In this document: in pieces, positions 30,535-40,061 of the stretch | How the letters are laid out: every line of letters starts with the position of its first letter | Numbering within the stretch: position 1 is the stretch's first letter | Assembly: GCF_001591405.1 (NCBI RefSeq) | Contig: NZ_BCUV01000007.1 | Coordinates: 310,001 to 374,000 of the forward strand | From: Janibacter terrae NBRC 107853 | GTDB taxonomy: Bacteria > Actinomycetota > Actinomycetes > Actinomycetales > Dermatophilaceae | Direction: 5' to 3' | Length of the DNA: 64,000 nt | Translations under genes and position numbers: made by a program | Notes under the pieces: model-generated | Database searches by the model: none | The model's input: only the letters and a program-made list of their open reading frames with translations | What the model was told of the DNA's origin: nothing

Positions 30535-30609
30535 CGCTGCGCCTCGCTTTCTGACATGTGATGCACGCCACCGATCCTAGGGGTGGCCGGCAGCACGCCG
30601 ACGCCGGGC

Positions 30610-31920
30610 TCACGCATTGGGAGCCACCTTGGTCATGAGCTGGACGAGCCGGTCGTCGAGACCGCCGCCCTTCTCCTCCGGGAGGTTGGCCATGAGCTTG
30701 AGCATGAACTTCATGAGGGTCTGGCGCGGGAGGCCGTACTTCGTCGCCAGCCGCATGATCTCGGGCTTGCCGATGAGCTTGGCGAACTGCGCGCCGAGGG
30801 TGAAGTAGCCGCCGTGCATGTCCTTCATCCGGCCGACGTAGGACTGGAGCACGCGCTCGCGGTCCGCGGCGGTCGGGCGGGCGAGGGCCTGCACGATCGT
30901 CTCGGCGGCGGCGTGACCGGCCTCGAGGGCGTAGTCGATGCCCTCGCCGTTGAAGGGGTTGACCATGCCGCCGGAGTCACCGACGAGCATGAGGCCGTCG
31001 GCGTAGAGCGGCTGGCGGTTGAAGGCCATCGGCAGCGCGGCCGCGGTGATCTCGCCGGTGATCGTGTCCTCGTTGATGCCCCACTCGGCCGGCATCGTCT
31101 CGACCCAGCGACGCATGACGTCCTTGTAGTCGGTGCGGCCGAAGGCCTCGGAGGTGTTGAGGACGCCGAGGCCGATGTTGGAGCGGCCGTCGTTCAGGCC
31201 GAAGAGCCAGCCGTAGCCCGGCATGAGGATCCGGCCGCCGTCGGGGGTGGTGGACCACAGCTCGAGGTGGCTCTCGAGGTAGTCGTCGTCGTGGCGCGGG
31301 GTCTCGTAGTACGCGCGCACCGCGACGGCCATGGGCCGGTCCTCGCGCTTCTCGCGGCCCATCTTCACCGACAGGCGGGAGGAGACGCCGTCCGCGGCGA
31401 CGACGACGGGGGCCCGGTAGGTCTCGGTCTCGCCCGTGGCGCGACCGCGCTCGTCGACGACCTTCGCGACGACGCCGACGATGCGCCCCCCTTCGTCACG
31501 CAGCGGCTCGGAGACATTGCGTCCCTCGAGGAGCTCGGCCCCGCTCGACGCGGCGTGGCGGGCGAGGACCTCGTCGAGGTCCTGGCGGGCGCGGACCATG
31601 CCGTACCCGGGGAAGGAGGTGACATCGGGCCAGTCGAGCTGCAGCCGCATGCCGCCGCCGATGATCCGCAGGCCCTTGTTGCGCGCCCAGCCGTCGGTCT
31701 CCGACAGCGGGATGCCGAGGTTGATCAGCTGGCGGACCGCTCGGGGGGTGAGCCCGTCCCCGCAGATCTTGTCCCGGGGGAAGCGGGACTTCTCCAGCAG
31801 GACGACGTCCTTGCCGGCCTTCGCCAACCAGGCCGCGGTGGCGCTGCCACCCGGTCCGGCCCCGACGACGATGACGTCGACGCTGCGGCCACCCTCGGCC
31901 GCCGGCAGTGCACTGGTCAC
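30610..31920 (-). CDS. menJ: Geranylgeranyl reductase family protein, probable menaquinone reductase
   Basis: A 436-aa FAD-dependent reductase with the N-terminal dinucleotide site [21 protein letters not shown], the [13 protein letters not shown] segment typical of the GGR family, and [21 protein letters not shown]. In mycobacteria MenJ saturates one double bond of the menaquinone tail. Placement between menG and nuoA supports that role over archaeal-type lipid reduction, although substrate choice is inferred. A Rex-like operator lies 19-36 bp upstream of the ATG at 31920. Confidence 0.88.
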   Translation of the reverse strand: MTSALPAAEGGRSVDVIVVGAGPGGSATAAWLAKAGKDVVLLEKSRFPRDKICGDGLTPRAVRQLINLGIPLSETDGWARNKGLRIIGGGMRLQLDWPDVTSFPGYGMVRARQDLDEVLARHAASSGAELLEGRNVSEPLRDEGGRIVGVVAKVVDERGRATGETETYRAPVVVAADGVSSRLSVKMGREKREDRPMAVAVRAYYETPRHDDDYLESHLELWSTTPDGGRILMPGYGWLFGLNDGRSNIGLGVLNTSEAFGRTDYKDVMRRWVETMPAEWGINEDTITGEITAAALPMAFNRQPLYADGLMLVGDSGGMVNPFNGEGIDYALEAGHAAAETIVQALARPTAADRERVLQSYVGRMKDMHGGYFTLGAQFAKLIGKPEIMRLATKYGLPRQTLMKFMLKLMANLPEEKGGGLDDRLVQLMTKVAPNA

Positions 31921-31938
31921 GAAACTTCCCTCAGCTGC

Positions 31939-31956
31939 TTGTGAAGCATTTCACGA
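31939..31956. promoter_or_regulatory. Rex-like operator upstream of menJ-nuo
   Basis: TTGTGAA-GCAT-TTCACGA matches the Rex consensus TTGTGAANNNNTTCACAA at 17 of 18 positions counting the free spacer. It lies just upstream of menJ on the nuo-operon strand. Rex senses NADH/NAD+ and is known to control nuo in Streptomyces, so NADH-responsive control of menJ-nuo-prenyl synthase is a strong inference. Confidence 0.72.
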
Positions 31957-31996
31957 TCGCCGGGAAGCCTACTCTTCGGGAACAACGAGGCGGACA

Positions 31997-32013
31997 CAGG
32001 TTCACCTAACCTG
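31997..32013. promoter_or_regulatory. Second palindrome in the menJ promoter region
   Basis: CAGGTT-CACCT-AACCTG is a perfect 6+6 inverted repeat between menG and menJ. It loosely resembles DtxR/IdeR half-sites (AGGTTA..TAACCT) but the spacing is not classical, so the regulator is open. Confidence 0.35.
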
Positions 32014-32038
32014 CGGGCGCATCCGGACGAAGGGGGAC

Positions 32039-32734
32039 TCAGCCCGCCTTGACGGCGCGGTGCAGGGCGACGATCCCGCCCGTGAGGTTGCGCCACTCGA
32101 CCCCCGACCATCCGGCGCCCTCGATCATCCGGGCCAGCGGCTCCTGCGCGGGCCAGCTCTGGATCGACTCGGCGAGGTAGACGTAGGAGTCCGGGTTGGA
32201 GCTCAGCCGGCGGGCGACGGGCGGGAAGGCTGCCATGAGGTACTCGCTGTAGACCGTGCGGAAGGTCTTGTTGACCGGCTGGCTGAACTCGCAGACGAGC
32301 AGGCGCCCACCCGGTCGGGTCACGCGCAGGAACTCGCCGAGCGCCACCTCGGGCTGCACGACGTTGCGGAACCCGAAGGACATCGTCACCACGTCGAAGG
32401 ACGCGTCGGCGAAGGGCAGGCGGGTCGCGTCCGCGGCGGTGAAGTCGAGCTCGGGGCTCTGCTTCAGGCCCTGGCGGAGCATCCCGAGGGAGAAGTCGGC
32501 GGAGGCCACGTGGGCGCCCGCCGCGCGCAGCGGGAGGGAGGAGGAGCCGGGACCGGCGGCGATGTCGAGGATGCGCTGGCCCGGCCTCGGGTCGATGGCG
32601 GCGACCACGGCCCGACGCCACAGCCTCGTCTGCCCCAGCGACAGGACGTCGTTCATCAGGTCGTACTTCGCGGCGGTCTCGTCGAACATCGCGGCGACGT
32701 CCTTGGGGTCCTTCTGGAGGGTGGCGCGGCTCAT
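32039..32734 (-). CDS. menG: Demethylmenaquinone methyltransferase
   Basis: A 231-aa UbiE/MenG-family SAM methyltransferase performing the last ring methylation of menaquinone. Motifs: [20 protein letters not shown] at the N-terminus, SAM motif [16 protein letters not shown], post-motif DFSLGML, and FGFRNV. The ATG at 32734 ([17 protein letters not shown]) gives the family-standard N-terminus; the frame is open 18 codons further into the divergent menF start region. Divergent from menF with overlapping upstream regions of only 41 bp. Confidence 0.95.
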   Translation of the reverse strand: MSRATLQKDPKDVAAMFDETAAKYDLMNDVLSLGQTRLWRRAVVAAIDPRPGQRILDIAAGPGSSSLPLRAAGAHVASADFSLGMLRQGLKQSPELDFTAADATRLPFADASFDVVTMSFGFRNVVQPEVALGEFLRVTRPGGRLLVCEFSQPVNKTFRTVYSEYLMAAFPPVARRLSSNPDSYVYLAESIQSWPAQEPLARMIEGAGWSGVEWRNLTGGIVALHRAVKAG

Positions 32735-32775
32735 GTGCTCATCCTCGCACCCGCAGTCGTACGCTGGACCGCGAC

Positions 32776-34077
32776 ATGACCTCTCCATCGCCCGCCGACG
32801 TCCCCTCCACCTCCGGCGTCCCGCACCCCGCGCTCGTCGTGCGGACGGTGTCCGTCCCCCTCCCCCGCGTCACGGACCTGCTCGGGCTGCTGCCCGAGCC
32901 GGGCGACGCGGGCGACATCGTCTCCTGGGTCCGCAAGGGCGAGGGCCTCGTCGGCTGGGGCCGGGTCGCCACCTTCCGGGCGACGGGTCCGCACCGTTTC
33001 GAGCAGGCGCAGGAGTGGTGGCGCGAGGTCACCGCCGAGGCGATCGTGCGCGACGACGTCGACGAGCCGGGGACCGGGCCGATCGCCTTCGGGTCGATGG
33101 CCTACTCGCGCCGCTCCCTCTCCGAGTCGGTGCTCGTCGTCCCCGAGGTCGTCGTCGGCCGTCGCGGCAACCTCGCGTGGGTCACGACGATCACGACCGA
33201 CGCCACGGTGCCCCCCGCGGACCAGGTGCTCGCTCGCCAGCCCGCGCCGCACGACCCGGGACCGGTGGCCTTCGCCGACCGGGACCTCACCGCGGAGCGC
33301 TGGGCCGAGGCCGTGGAGGAGGCGGTCCGCCGGATCAACGCCGGCTCGCTCGACAAGGTCGTGCTCGCCCGCGCCGTCCAGGCGACCGCGCAGCAGCGCA
33401 TCGACCCGCGGTGGCTGCTGCAACGGCTCGCCGCGGACTACGACACGACGTGGGTCTTCGCGGTCGACGGCCTCGTGGGCGCCACCCCCGAGATGCTCGT
33501 GCGGCTCGAGCGCGGCCTCGTCACCTCGCGCGTGCTCGCCGGCACGATCCGGCGCACGGGCGACGACAGTCACGACCTCGCGCTCGCCGGGTCGCTGGCC
33601 CGCAGCAGCAAGGACCTCGAGGAGCACGAGTACGCGGTGCGCTCGGTCGCGGACGCCCTGACCGACCACACGTCCTCGATCAACGTGCCGGACTCCCCCT
33701 TCGTCCTGCATCTCAACAACGTCATGCACCTCGCGACGGACGTCGCGGGGGTCGTCGACGACGACTCGACCTCGCTCGCCCTCGCCGCGTCGCTGCACCC
33801 GTCGGCCGCCGTGTGCGGCACGCCGACGCCGGTCGCCGACGGGGTCATCGCCGAGCTGGAGCAGATGGACCGCGGGCGCTACGCCGGGCCGGTGGGCTGG
33901 ATGGACGCCTCGGGCGACGGCGAGTGGGGCATCGCGCTGCGCTGCGGCTGGTACGAGGACGCGACCTCGCTGCGCCTGTACGCGGGCTGCGGGATCGTGG
34001 CCGGGTCGGTCGCCGGGGACGAGGTCGCCGAGTCCGTCGCCAAGCTGCTGCCGATGCGGACGGCGCTCGGCGGCTGA
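32776..34077 (+). CDS. menF: Isochorismate synthase
   Basis: A 433-aa chorismate-binding enzyme converting chorismate to isochorismate, the first committed step of the classical menaquinone pathway. The C-terminal catalytic domain shows [50 protein letters not shown] and YAGPVGW, with Mg-binding Glu residues in the last blocks. The ATG at 32776 is used. It is convergent with menD, with a hairpin at 34086-34140 between. Confidence 0.94.
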   Translation: MTSPSPADVPSTSGVPHPALVVRTVSVPLPRVTDLLGLLPEPGDAGDIVSWVRKGEGLVGWGRVATFRATGPHRFEQAQEWWREVTAEAIVRDDVDEPGTGPIAFGSMAYSRRSLSESVLVVPEVVVGRRGNLAWVTTITTDATVPPADQVLARQPAPHDPGPVAFADRDLTAERWAEAVEEAVRRINAGSLDKVVLARAVQATAQQRIDPRWLLQRLAADYDTTWVFAVDGLVGATPEMLVRLERGLVTSRVLAGTIRRTGDDSHDLALAGSLARSSKDLEEHEYAVRSVADALTDHTSSINVPDSPFVLHLNNVMHLATDVAGVVDDDSTSLALAASLHPSAAVCGTPTPVADGVIAELEQMDRGRYAGPVGWMDASGDGEWGIALRCGWYEDATSLRLYAGCGIVAGSVAGDEVAESVAKLLPMRTALGG

Positions 34078-34085
34078 CCCTGCGT

Positions 34086-34140
34086 GAGACTCGGGTCATG
34101 GCCGCAATTTCGGCCGGACAGGAGCCAATTCCCGAGTCTC
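34086..34140. terminator. Bidirectional hairpin between convergent menF and menD
   Basis: GAGACTCGGG (34086-34095) pairs with CCCGAGTCTC (34131-34140); an inner GGCCG..CGGCC stem lies within. No U-tract, but it separates convergent stops at 34077 and 34161. Confidence 0.6.
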
Positions 34141-34160
34141 GGCGACGTGGACTGCCCGAG

Positions 34161-35906
34161 TCAGGCCAGAGCGGCGGCGACAGCCGCGCGCACTCGCTGA
34201 CCGGCCGCGCGCCGGGCGTGGCCGGGGACCGGCACCCGGATGACGCGGATCCCCGGGCTGCCGTGGTGCAGCAGGCCGGCGAGATCGTCCGGGCCGCGCG
34301 CCGTGGTCGAGGGCACCCCGTGGGCCGCGCAGAGCAACCCGATGTCGCTGCCCGTGGGTGTCGTGAACAACCGCGTCATCGGCCCCGACAGCTCCGGCGC
34401 GCCGTACTCGAGCGTGCCGAAGATGCTGCCCCCGTCGTCGTCGAGCACGACGATCGTCAGGTCCGGGCGGGGCTCGGCGGGCCCGATGAGCAGGCCGTTG
34501 GCGTCGTGCAGGAAGGTCAGGTCACCGAGCAGCGCGACGGTCGGCCCCGGGCGGGACAACGCGATGCCGACGGCGGTCGAGACGCAGCCGTCGATCCCCG
34601 CGAGCCCGCGGCTGGTGAGGACCTCGACGTCGACGCGCGGGTGGGCGACGCCGTGCGCGAGGTCGCGGGCGACGCTCGAGCTGCCGAGGAAGAGGGCGGC
34701 GTCCGGTGGCAGTGCGTCGTGCAGGGCCCGGGCGACCACGGGGCCGGCGGCATCGGTGGGGACGGCAGCGGCGAGGCGCTCGCCGGCCTCGCGCCAGGTC
34801 CGGGCGAGGTCGCTCTCCTCCCACCCGGGTCCCTCCAGCGACAGCGCGGCGAAGGGGTGCACCGCGGCCGCCGCGTGGGTCGCGTCGGCCCAGCCGTCGG
34901 CGCCCGGCTCTCCGGTGGTGACCACCTCGACCCGGACCCCGGGGGTGCGCGTGAGCGCCGGCACGGAGCGGCCGAGGGTGGGGCGCCCGACGACGAGCAG
35001 GCGCGAAGGGAGGTGCGCCGCCACCCAGTCCGTCGCCGTGAGGACGAGGTCGCCGTGGGGCAGGACGAGGTCGCTCGTGCCGGGCCCCGGCTCGGCGACG
35101 ACCGGTGCGCCGTGGTGGCTCGCCCAGGCGAGCGCGGCGGCCCGGTGGTCGGCGGTGGGCAGCTCACCGAGGACGACGATGGTGTCGGGGTCGTGCTCGA
35201 GGGGGACTGCGTGCCCGGCGGTGACGGGGGCGGGGCCGGTCACGGCGACCCAGGGGTGGTCGCCCTCGCGACCGACCACCGGGTCGAGGTGTCCGCGACC
35301 GGGTGGGCGGTCGTTGTGCCCTCGACCCGTCGCGGGGGCGGCGATCGCCGTCGGGGCGAGCGGGTCGCGGTAGGGCAGGTCGAGGTGGACGGGCCCGGCA
35401 CTCCCCTGCCCGGCGAGGGCGCCGGTCGCGGCGGCGACGGCCCGGGCGGCGGCAGTCCGCCAGCCCGCGGCCTGGCGTGCGGGGTCGGCGGGGGTCTCGA
35501 GCTCGAGGGCCAGCCGGACGTGCTCGCCGTAGACGCCGTACTGGCTCGTGGCCTGGTTGGCGCCGACCCCGCGCAGCTCCGGGGGCCGGTCGGCGGTGAG
35601 GAGGAGCAGCGGGACCGCGCCGTGGTGGGCCTCGAGGACTGCGGGGTGGAGGTTGGCCACGGCCGTCCCGCTCGTCGTGATGACGGCGGCCGGCCGGCGG
35701 GAGGTCTTGGCCAGGCCCAGCGCGAGGAAGGCCGCGCTCCGCTCGTCGACCCGCACGTGCAGGCGCAGCCGCCCTGCCAGCTCGAGGTCGTGGGCCGCGT
35801 AGGCGAGCGGGGCCGAGCGCGAGCCGGGGCACAGGACGACCTCGCGGACGCCGAGCCGCGCGAGCTCGTCGAGGAGCACACGAGCACCGGTCGTCGAGGG
35901 ATTCAC
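34161..35906 (-). CDS. menD: 2-succinyl-5-enolpyruvyl-6-hydroxy-3-cyclohexene-1-carboxylate synthase
   Basis: A 581-aa thiamine-diphosphate enzyme that adds succinyl semialdehyde to isochorismate. Motifs: VVLCPGSRSAPLAYAA, the TPP-activating Glu region in RLHVRVDERSAAFLALGLAK, TTSGTAVANLHPAVLEAHH, and the C-terminal ThDP/Mg site ALLGDLTFLHDANGLL. The start ATG/GTG at 35906 matches the family N-terminus (NPSTTGARVLLDELARLGV). A 51-bp gap separates it from the upstream hydrolase gene on the same strand. Confidence 0.95.
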   Translation of the reverse strand: MNPSTTGARVLLDELARLGVREVVLCPGSRSAPLAYAAHDLELAGRLRLHVRVDERSAAFLALGLAKTSRRPAAVITTSGTAVANLHPAVLEAHHGAVPLLLLTADRPPELRGVGANQATSQYGVYGEHVRLALELETPADPARQAAGWRTAAARAVAAATGALAGQGSAGPVHLDLPYRDPLAPTAIAAPATGRGHNDRPPGRGHLDPVVGREGDHPWVAVTGPAPVTAGHAVPLEHDPDTIVVLGELPTADHRAAALAWASHHGAPVVAEPGPGTSDLVLPHGDLVLTATDWVAAHLPSRLLVVGRPTLGRSVPALTRTPGVRVEVVTTGEPGADGWADATHAAAAVHPFAALSLEGPGWEESDLARTWREAGERLAAAVPTDAAGPVVARALHDALPPDAALFLGSSSVARDLAHGVAHPRVDVEVLTSRGLAGIDGCVSTAVGIALSRPGPTVALLGDLTFLHDANGLLIGPAEPRPDLTIVVLDDDGGSIFGTLEYGAPELSGPMTRLFTTPTGSDIGLLCAAHGVPSTTARGPDDLAGLLHHGSPGIRVIRVPVPGHARRAAGQRVRAAVAAALA

Positions 35907-35957
35907 CCACCCGATCCTGCCACCCCGCAGGGCCGGTGTCGGGCGGGCGGGCTCCCC

Positions 35958-37400
35958 TCAGATCCGCTCGACGTCGTAGTCGATCGTCACGGTCGGCGTC
36001 CCGGCCGTCCCGACGAAGGGGGCTGCCCCCTGCCGCCACGCCGCGAGGGAGGGGTCCTCGCTCGCGTCGACCAGGCGCGCGGTCTCGGCGTAGCGGCCGC
36101 TGTCGTGCGCCTGGGTCGCGCGGGCGTCCCGGCCCAGGTCGTCGGCGAGGGAGCGCTCGACGGTCACCCAGCCGGCGCGGTCGGGGTTGGCCGCGCCCTC
36201 GAGACCGGGCACGAGGTCCTCGGTGTGCTCGAGGCTCAGCACCGACACGTCCTCCGGCACCCCGAGGGAGGCGACGGGGGCTCCGGAGGTCACGACGTGG
36301 GTGATCCCGAGCCGCCGTCGCAGGTGCGGGTTCGCGGCGAGTGCCGCCGCGGTGATCCCGCCGTGGCTGTGCCCGGCGGCCATGACGCGCGGCGGTCCGG
36401 TGTCCCCGACGCGGCGGCGGGCGTCGGTGACGGCCCGCTCGACGGCGAGCATCGAGGCGGTCGTCTCCCCCGCGAGGAGCAACGCGTTGCTCGTCAGGTC
36501 CCACGGGTTGGCGCCGGCCCGTGGGTCGAAGGTCTGCGTCCCCGGGATGTCCACGACCCAGGCCCAGGTGCCGTCGGCCTGGGGGATGCCGGTCACGCGC
36601 AGCCGCGACCCACCCGACGTGGGTCCGTCGGCCGCGACGAGGTCGGCGACGCCGCGGGGCGCCCGACCGACGCCTGCCGGTCGGGGCCGCAGGTCGACCC
36701 GGCGGCCCGACTCGTCGAGGGCGACGCCCTTCGTCGCGGCGATGACCACGGCGAGCGCGTCGGCGTGGTGGCGCGGCGGGTAGGGCACGCCGGCCCGGCT
36801 GCTGCGCCAGCCGAGCCACAGGCCGAGCACCGGCACCCCCTCGCCGAGGCCGAGGAGCAGCCCGTCGAGGCCGTCGGCCGCGGCGGGGACGAGCCAGGGG
36901 TGGTCGAAGAGGATCTCGTCGACCTCCCGACCGAGCCCCAGCCCGACCGAGATCGCCGCCCCACGCGCACCGGGCACGGTCATCACGGCCGCGACCACCG
37001 GCACGCTCGCCAGCCCGGCCCCGAGGACGACCGGGGCCACCGATCGGCCGACCCACGCGCCCGCGCTCGTCGCGATGCCGTCGGTGAGGGCCTGGACGCT
37101 GCGTTCGCCGTCGCGGTAGGCGTGGAGGGCCGCCGTCGTCGCGGCCGCGGTGGTGCCGACCTCGACCCCGACGGCGACGACCCCGGTGCACCGGCCGATG
37201 GCAAGCTCGGCGGTCACGGCCTCCACCGGGGCCAGCAGCCCGGCGAGCGCGAGCCCCGGGTCCACCGCGGCGAGGCCGATCGCGAGGCCCACCTCGCCGA
37301 CGTCCAGCGCGATCCGCCGCAGGCGTCCCGCGGACTCCTCGAGCTCGTCGAGCCCGACCGACAGCCCGGCCGCGCCCCCGGTGACGCTGATCCCGCTCAC
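35958..37400 (-). CDS. Alpha/beta-hydrolase (lipase-like) protein paired with a WXG100-like protein
   Basis: A 480-aa protein. The N-terminal ~170 residues are Ala/Gly/Val-rich helices, probably amphipathic or membrane-active; the C-terminal half is an alpha/beta-hydrolase with nucleophile elbow GHSHGG (Ser near 345) after RVMAAG, and likely Asp/His catalytic partners in the last 100 residues (EHTEDLVPG). The GTG at 37400 overlaps the stop of the upstream WXG100-like gene (GTGA), so the pair is co-translated. A WXG100 partner suggests secretion by an ESX/type VII system, making this a candidate secreted esterase or effector; no ESX core gene is visible here. It sits unexpectedly between menD and menC. 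Confidence 0.75.
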   Translation of the reverse strand: MSGISVTGGAAGLSVGLDELEESAGRLRRIALDVGEVGLAIGLAAVDPGLALAGLLAPVEAVTAELAIGRCTGVVAVGVEVGTTAAATTAALHAYRDGERSVQALTDGIATSAGAWVGRSVAPVVLGAGLASVPVVAAVMTVPGARGAAISVGLGLGREVDEILFDHPWLVPAAADGLDGLLLGLGEGVPVLGLWLGWRSSRAGVPYPPRHHADALAVVIAATKGVALDESGRRVDLRPRPAGVGRAPRGVADLVAADGPTSGGSRLRVTGIPQADGTWAWVVDIPGTQTFDPRAGANPWDLTSNALLLAGETTASMLAVERAVTDARRRVGDTGPPRVMAAGHSHGGITAAALAANPHLRRRLGITHVVTSGAPVASLGVPEDVSVLSLEHTEDLVPGLEGAANPDRAGWVTVERSLADDLGRDARATQAHDSGRYAETARLVDASEDPSLAAWRQGAAPFVGTAGTPTVTIDYDVERI

Positions 37401-37699
37401 GGCAGCACCCGGGCCGTGAGGTCGACGGCGCCGACCGTGTGCAGGCGCGACTCGGCGACGGCCTGCAGGTGCCGCACGTCGGCGGCGGCCTGGCGCACGC
37501 GACGGGCGTAGGTGGCGAGGGTGTCGGCGTGCTCGCCGACGACGTCGCGGTGCAGCCGAGCCGCCTCCCCCTGCCAGCTCGTGGCCGTCGCGCTGCGCGC
37601 CTGCACGGCGCACGCGTCCAGCCGGTCGGCGTGGCGCTCGAGCCGCACCGCCACCGCTGTCAGCTCCCCCGGGAGCAGCCTGTCGATCCCCGTGTCCAT
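37397..37699 (-). CDS. WXG100/ESAT-6-like small protein
   Basis: A 100-aa helical protein with the central turn SWQGEA (Trp42-Gln-Gly44) flanked by two heptad-rich helices, as in WXG100/ESX substrates. The C-terminal part lacks a clear YxxxD/E signal. ATG at 37699. It is translationally coupled to the downstream hydrolase; such pairs usually act as chaperone/substrate for type VII secretion. The assignment rests on size, the WxG turn and gene pairing. Confidence 0.7.
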   Translation of the reverse strand: MDTGIDRLLPGELTAVAVRLERHADRLDACAVQARSATATSWQGEAARLHRDVVGEHADTLATYARRVRQAAADVRHLQAVAESRLHTVGAVDLTARVLP

Positions 37700-37784
37700 G
37701 GGTCCACCCCACCCCTTGGGCAGGGCGGGCGGGACCCCCTTCGCGCTCCTGTGGACGAAGGGAGCGCCACCACCGGGCCTGTGG

Positions 37785-38774
37785 TCAGACGCGCGCCGCC
37801 CAGGCCGCGCGGACCCGCTCGCGCCACCAGTGCTCCCGGGCCGGCGACGCGGCGTGCGCGGCGAGGAGTCGCGGGTCGGGGGCGACGTCGCGGACCGGCA
37901 GGGCACCGGCCACGGGGAGGAGGGGCTCACCCGTCACGTCGGCGGCGAGCAGGGCGCCGGTGCCGAGCCCGCACGCGTGGTGGAGCTCGGGCAGCGCGGC
38001 GGCGAGGGCGACACCGGCGCGCAGGCCGACGCTCGAGTCGATGGCAGAGGAGACCACGGCCGGCAGGCCGCACTGCTCGACGACGCGCAGCGCGGAGGCC
38101 ACCCCGCCGAGTGGCGCGACCTTGACGACGATGACGTCGGCCGCGCGCAGGCGGGCGACCTCGAGCGGGTCCTCCGCCTTGCGGATGGACTCGTCGGCGG
38201 CGACCCGGACGTCGACGCCCTGGTGGGCGAGCTCGACGCGCAGACGAGCGAGGTCGCGCACGTCGGCGCAGGGCTGCTCCGCGTACTCGAGGCCGTACTG
38301 CGCGAGGAGGGACAGGCTGTCGGCGGCCTGCGTCAGGGACCAGCCGCCGTTGGCGTCGACGCGGATGCGCGCGTCCGGCCCCATGACGTCGCGGACGGCG
38401 GCAACCCGGTCGAGGTCGTCGCGCAGGTCCTGGCCCCGCTCGGCGACCTTGACCTTGGCGGTCGTGCAGCCGTCGTAGCGGGCGAGCACGGTCGCCACGT
38501 CGGCAGCGGGGACGGCGGGGACGGTCGCGTTGACCGGAACCTCGTCGCGCACGGGCTGCGGCCACCCGTCCCAGGCGGCCTCGACAGCCGCGTCCAGCCA
38601 GCGCGCGGCCTCGGTCGGCCCGTACTCGAGGAAGGGCGCGAACTCCCCCCACCCGGCGGGTCCGCGCACCAGCGCGACCTCGCGCTCGGTGACCCCGCGG
38701 AACCGGGTGTTGAGCGGCAGCGTGACCACGTGTAGGCCGTCGAGCAGCTCCTCGACGGAGGCGAGCGCGGTCAT
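37785..38774 (-). CDS. menC: o-Succinylbenzoate synthase
   Basis: A 329-aa enolase-superfamily enzyme dehydrating SHCHC to o-succinylbenzoate. Catalytic Lys in TTAKVKV (about 105), metal ligands in RVDANGGWS, EYAEQPC and AADES, and second Lys in VVKVAPLGG are all visible. It overlaps the stop of the VOC gene upstream by four bases (38771-38774). Start ATG/GTG at 38774. Confidence 0.94.
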   Translation of the reverse strand: MTALASVEELLDGLHVVTLPLNTRFRGVTEREVALVRGPAGWGEFAPFLEYGPTEAARWLDAAVEAAWDGWPQPVRDEVPVNATVPAVPAADVATVLARYDGCTTAKVKVAERGQDLRDDLDRVAAVRDVMGPDARIRVDANGGWSLTQAADSLSLLAQYGLEYAEQPCADVRDLARLRVELAHQGVDVRVAADESIRKAEDPLEVARLRAADVIVVKVAPLGGVASALRVVEQCGLPAVVSSAIDSSVGLRAGVALAAALPELHHACGLGTGALLAADVTGEPLLPVAGALPVRDVAPDPRLLAAHAASPAREHWWRERVRAAWAARV

Positions 38775-39178
38775 CGGTCCCGGCTCGAGAGCACGCAGAA
38801 CTCATTGCCCTCGGGGTCGGCGAGGACGGTCCAGGTGACCTCCTGCTCGTCCTGGCCGACGTCGACGCGGGTGGCGCCCTGGGCCAGGAGCGTCTCGATC
38901 TCGGCGTCGCGCTCCTGCTCGACGTGAGGCGCCAGGTCGAGGTGCAGGCGGTTCTTGATCGTCTTGCCCTCGGGCACGGGGACGAAGACGAGCGAGGTGC
39001 GCAGGCCCTGCCAGGTCGCCAGGTCGTCGACCGGGTCCTCGGTGTGCTCGGGCGGCACGACATTGGCCTCGTACTCGTCCTCGTAGCCGATCCGCCACCC
39101 CAGGACGTCGGCCCACCACCGCGCAAGGGCTCGGTGGTCACGCGCGTCGATCGCCGTCTGGTACCAGTGCAGTGCCAT
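38771..39178 (-). CDS. VOC (glyoxalase/bleomycin-resistance-like) family protein
   Basis: A 135-aa protein with the single-domain VOC pattern: N-terminal WYQTAIDARDHRALARWWADVLGWR, a central KNRLHLDLAP with a metal-type His, and C-terminal DPEGNEFCVL with the typical Glu. Function unknown; such proteins are common in actinobacteria. ATG at 39178 (MALHWYQTAID). It is coupled to menC by an ATGA overlap, though a pathway link is not established. Confidence 0.82.
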   Translation of the reverse strand: MALHWYQTAIDARDHRALARWWADVLGWRIGYEDEYEANVVPPEHTEDPVDDLATWQGLRTSLVFVPVPEGKTIKNRLHLDLAPHVEQERDAEIETLLAQGATRVDVGQDEQEVTWTVLADPEGNEFCVLSSRDR

Positions 39179-39206
39179 GCACAGGACGGTAACCCGCGCT
39201 CGGCCC

Positions 39207-39914
39207 TCAGCCGGCCGTCGCCGCCGCCCGGGCCGCCTCGGTCTCGAGGAGCACGTCGCGCAGGCTCATCAGGTCGAGGCGAAAGCGGCTGACGAGGAAG
39301 GCCGTGTCACCCAGGACGTACACGTCCGGCACTCCCGGCGGCCGCTGCCCGTGGCACCAGGCGTCACCCCCGAGCGTGATCGCGAGTGCCCGGGAGCGGT
39401 CCTGGTAGGACTGCACGGGGACCCCCGCCAGGTAGTCGCGCACCCTGAAGACGGCCGCGCCCCCGACGAGGCCGTTGGCCTTGGCCGCACAGTGGATGAT
39501 CCCCGCCGCGACCCGGGCCGGCTCGGCCGACCGCCACCGCTCGAGCAGCCGCGCCCGGGCGCTCGCGGCGAGCAGCCGCCGGTAGACGGTGGGCAGCTCG
39601 GCGGCCGCCAGCGGTGGCGGCCCGGACGCCATGAGGACCGCGTCGATCGAGCGCACCCACCCGGGCGGCACCGGGCCGGCGAGCGCGTCCGGGTGCAGTG
39701 GCTCGTCGACCGGCAGTGGGTCGCCGACGAGTCGCTCGAGCTCCTCCGGCCCTCCGACCACCCGCTGGAGCCAGCCACGCATCGTCTGCTGCGGCACCGG
39801 CTCGCGCAGCCCGTACGTCAGGTCCTCACCCGGCGGCGGGACCGGCCCCCACTCATCGCCCATGACCGGGCCGCCGCCACCGCCGTCGATCCCGTACAGC
39901 CATCGGTCCGTCAT
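39207..39914 (-). CDS. Hypothetical protein, 235 aa
   Basis: I do not recognise this protein. It starts MTDRWLYGIDGGGGGPVMGD (ATG at 39914) and is a globular-looking, Trp/Arg/Pro-rich protein with no signal peptide or membrane segment. ASARARLLERWRSAEPARVAAGIIHCAAKANGL suggests a helical middle part. The codon pattern is consistent with coding; the very long overlapping frame upstream is antisense to the GntP permease and not real. It lies between menC-VOC and the divergent permease. Confidence 0.65.
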   Translation of the reverse strand: MTDRWLYGIDGGGGGPVMGDEWGPVPPPGEDLTYGLREPVPQQTMRGWLQRVVGGPEELERLVGDPLPVDEPLHPDALAGPVPPGWVRSIDAVLMASGPPPLAAAELPTVYRRLLAASARARLLERWRSAEPARVAAGIIHCAAKANGLVGGAAVFRVRDYLAGVPVQSYQDRSRALAITLGGDAWCHGQRPPGVPDVYVLGDTAFLVSRFRLDLMSLRDVLLETEAARAAATAG

Positions 39915-40061
39915 GTCGCGTCCTCTCGCCCGTGACGGTCCGGGTGACCGGCCACGGGTCCACCCCACCGGCTGCGGGAGGTGAGGGGGACCCCCTTCGT
40001 CGGGCTGTGGACGGGCGCCGAGCGCGGCGGGGGGCTGGGGACGGGCGTAGGGTCGCTGCCC

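Noticed and set aside
32256-37511. 1,751-codon plus-strand open frame over menG-menF-menD-hydrolase
   Set aside because: It is out-of-frame or antisense to several recognisable genes and is Arg/Gly/Ala/Pro repetitive; not a real giant protein.
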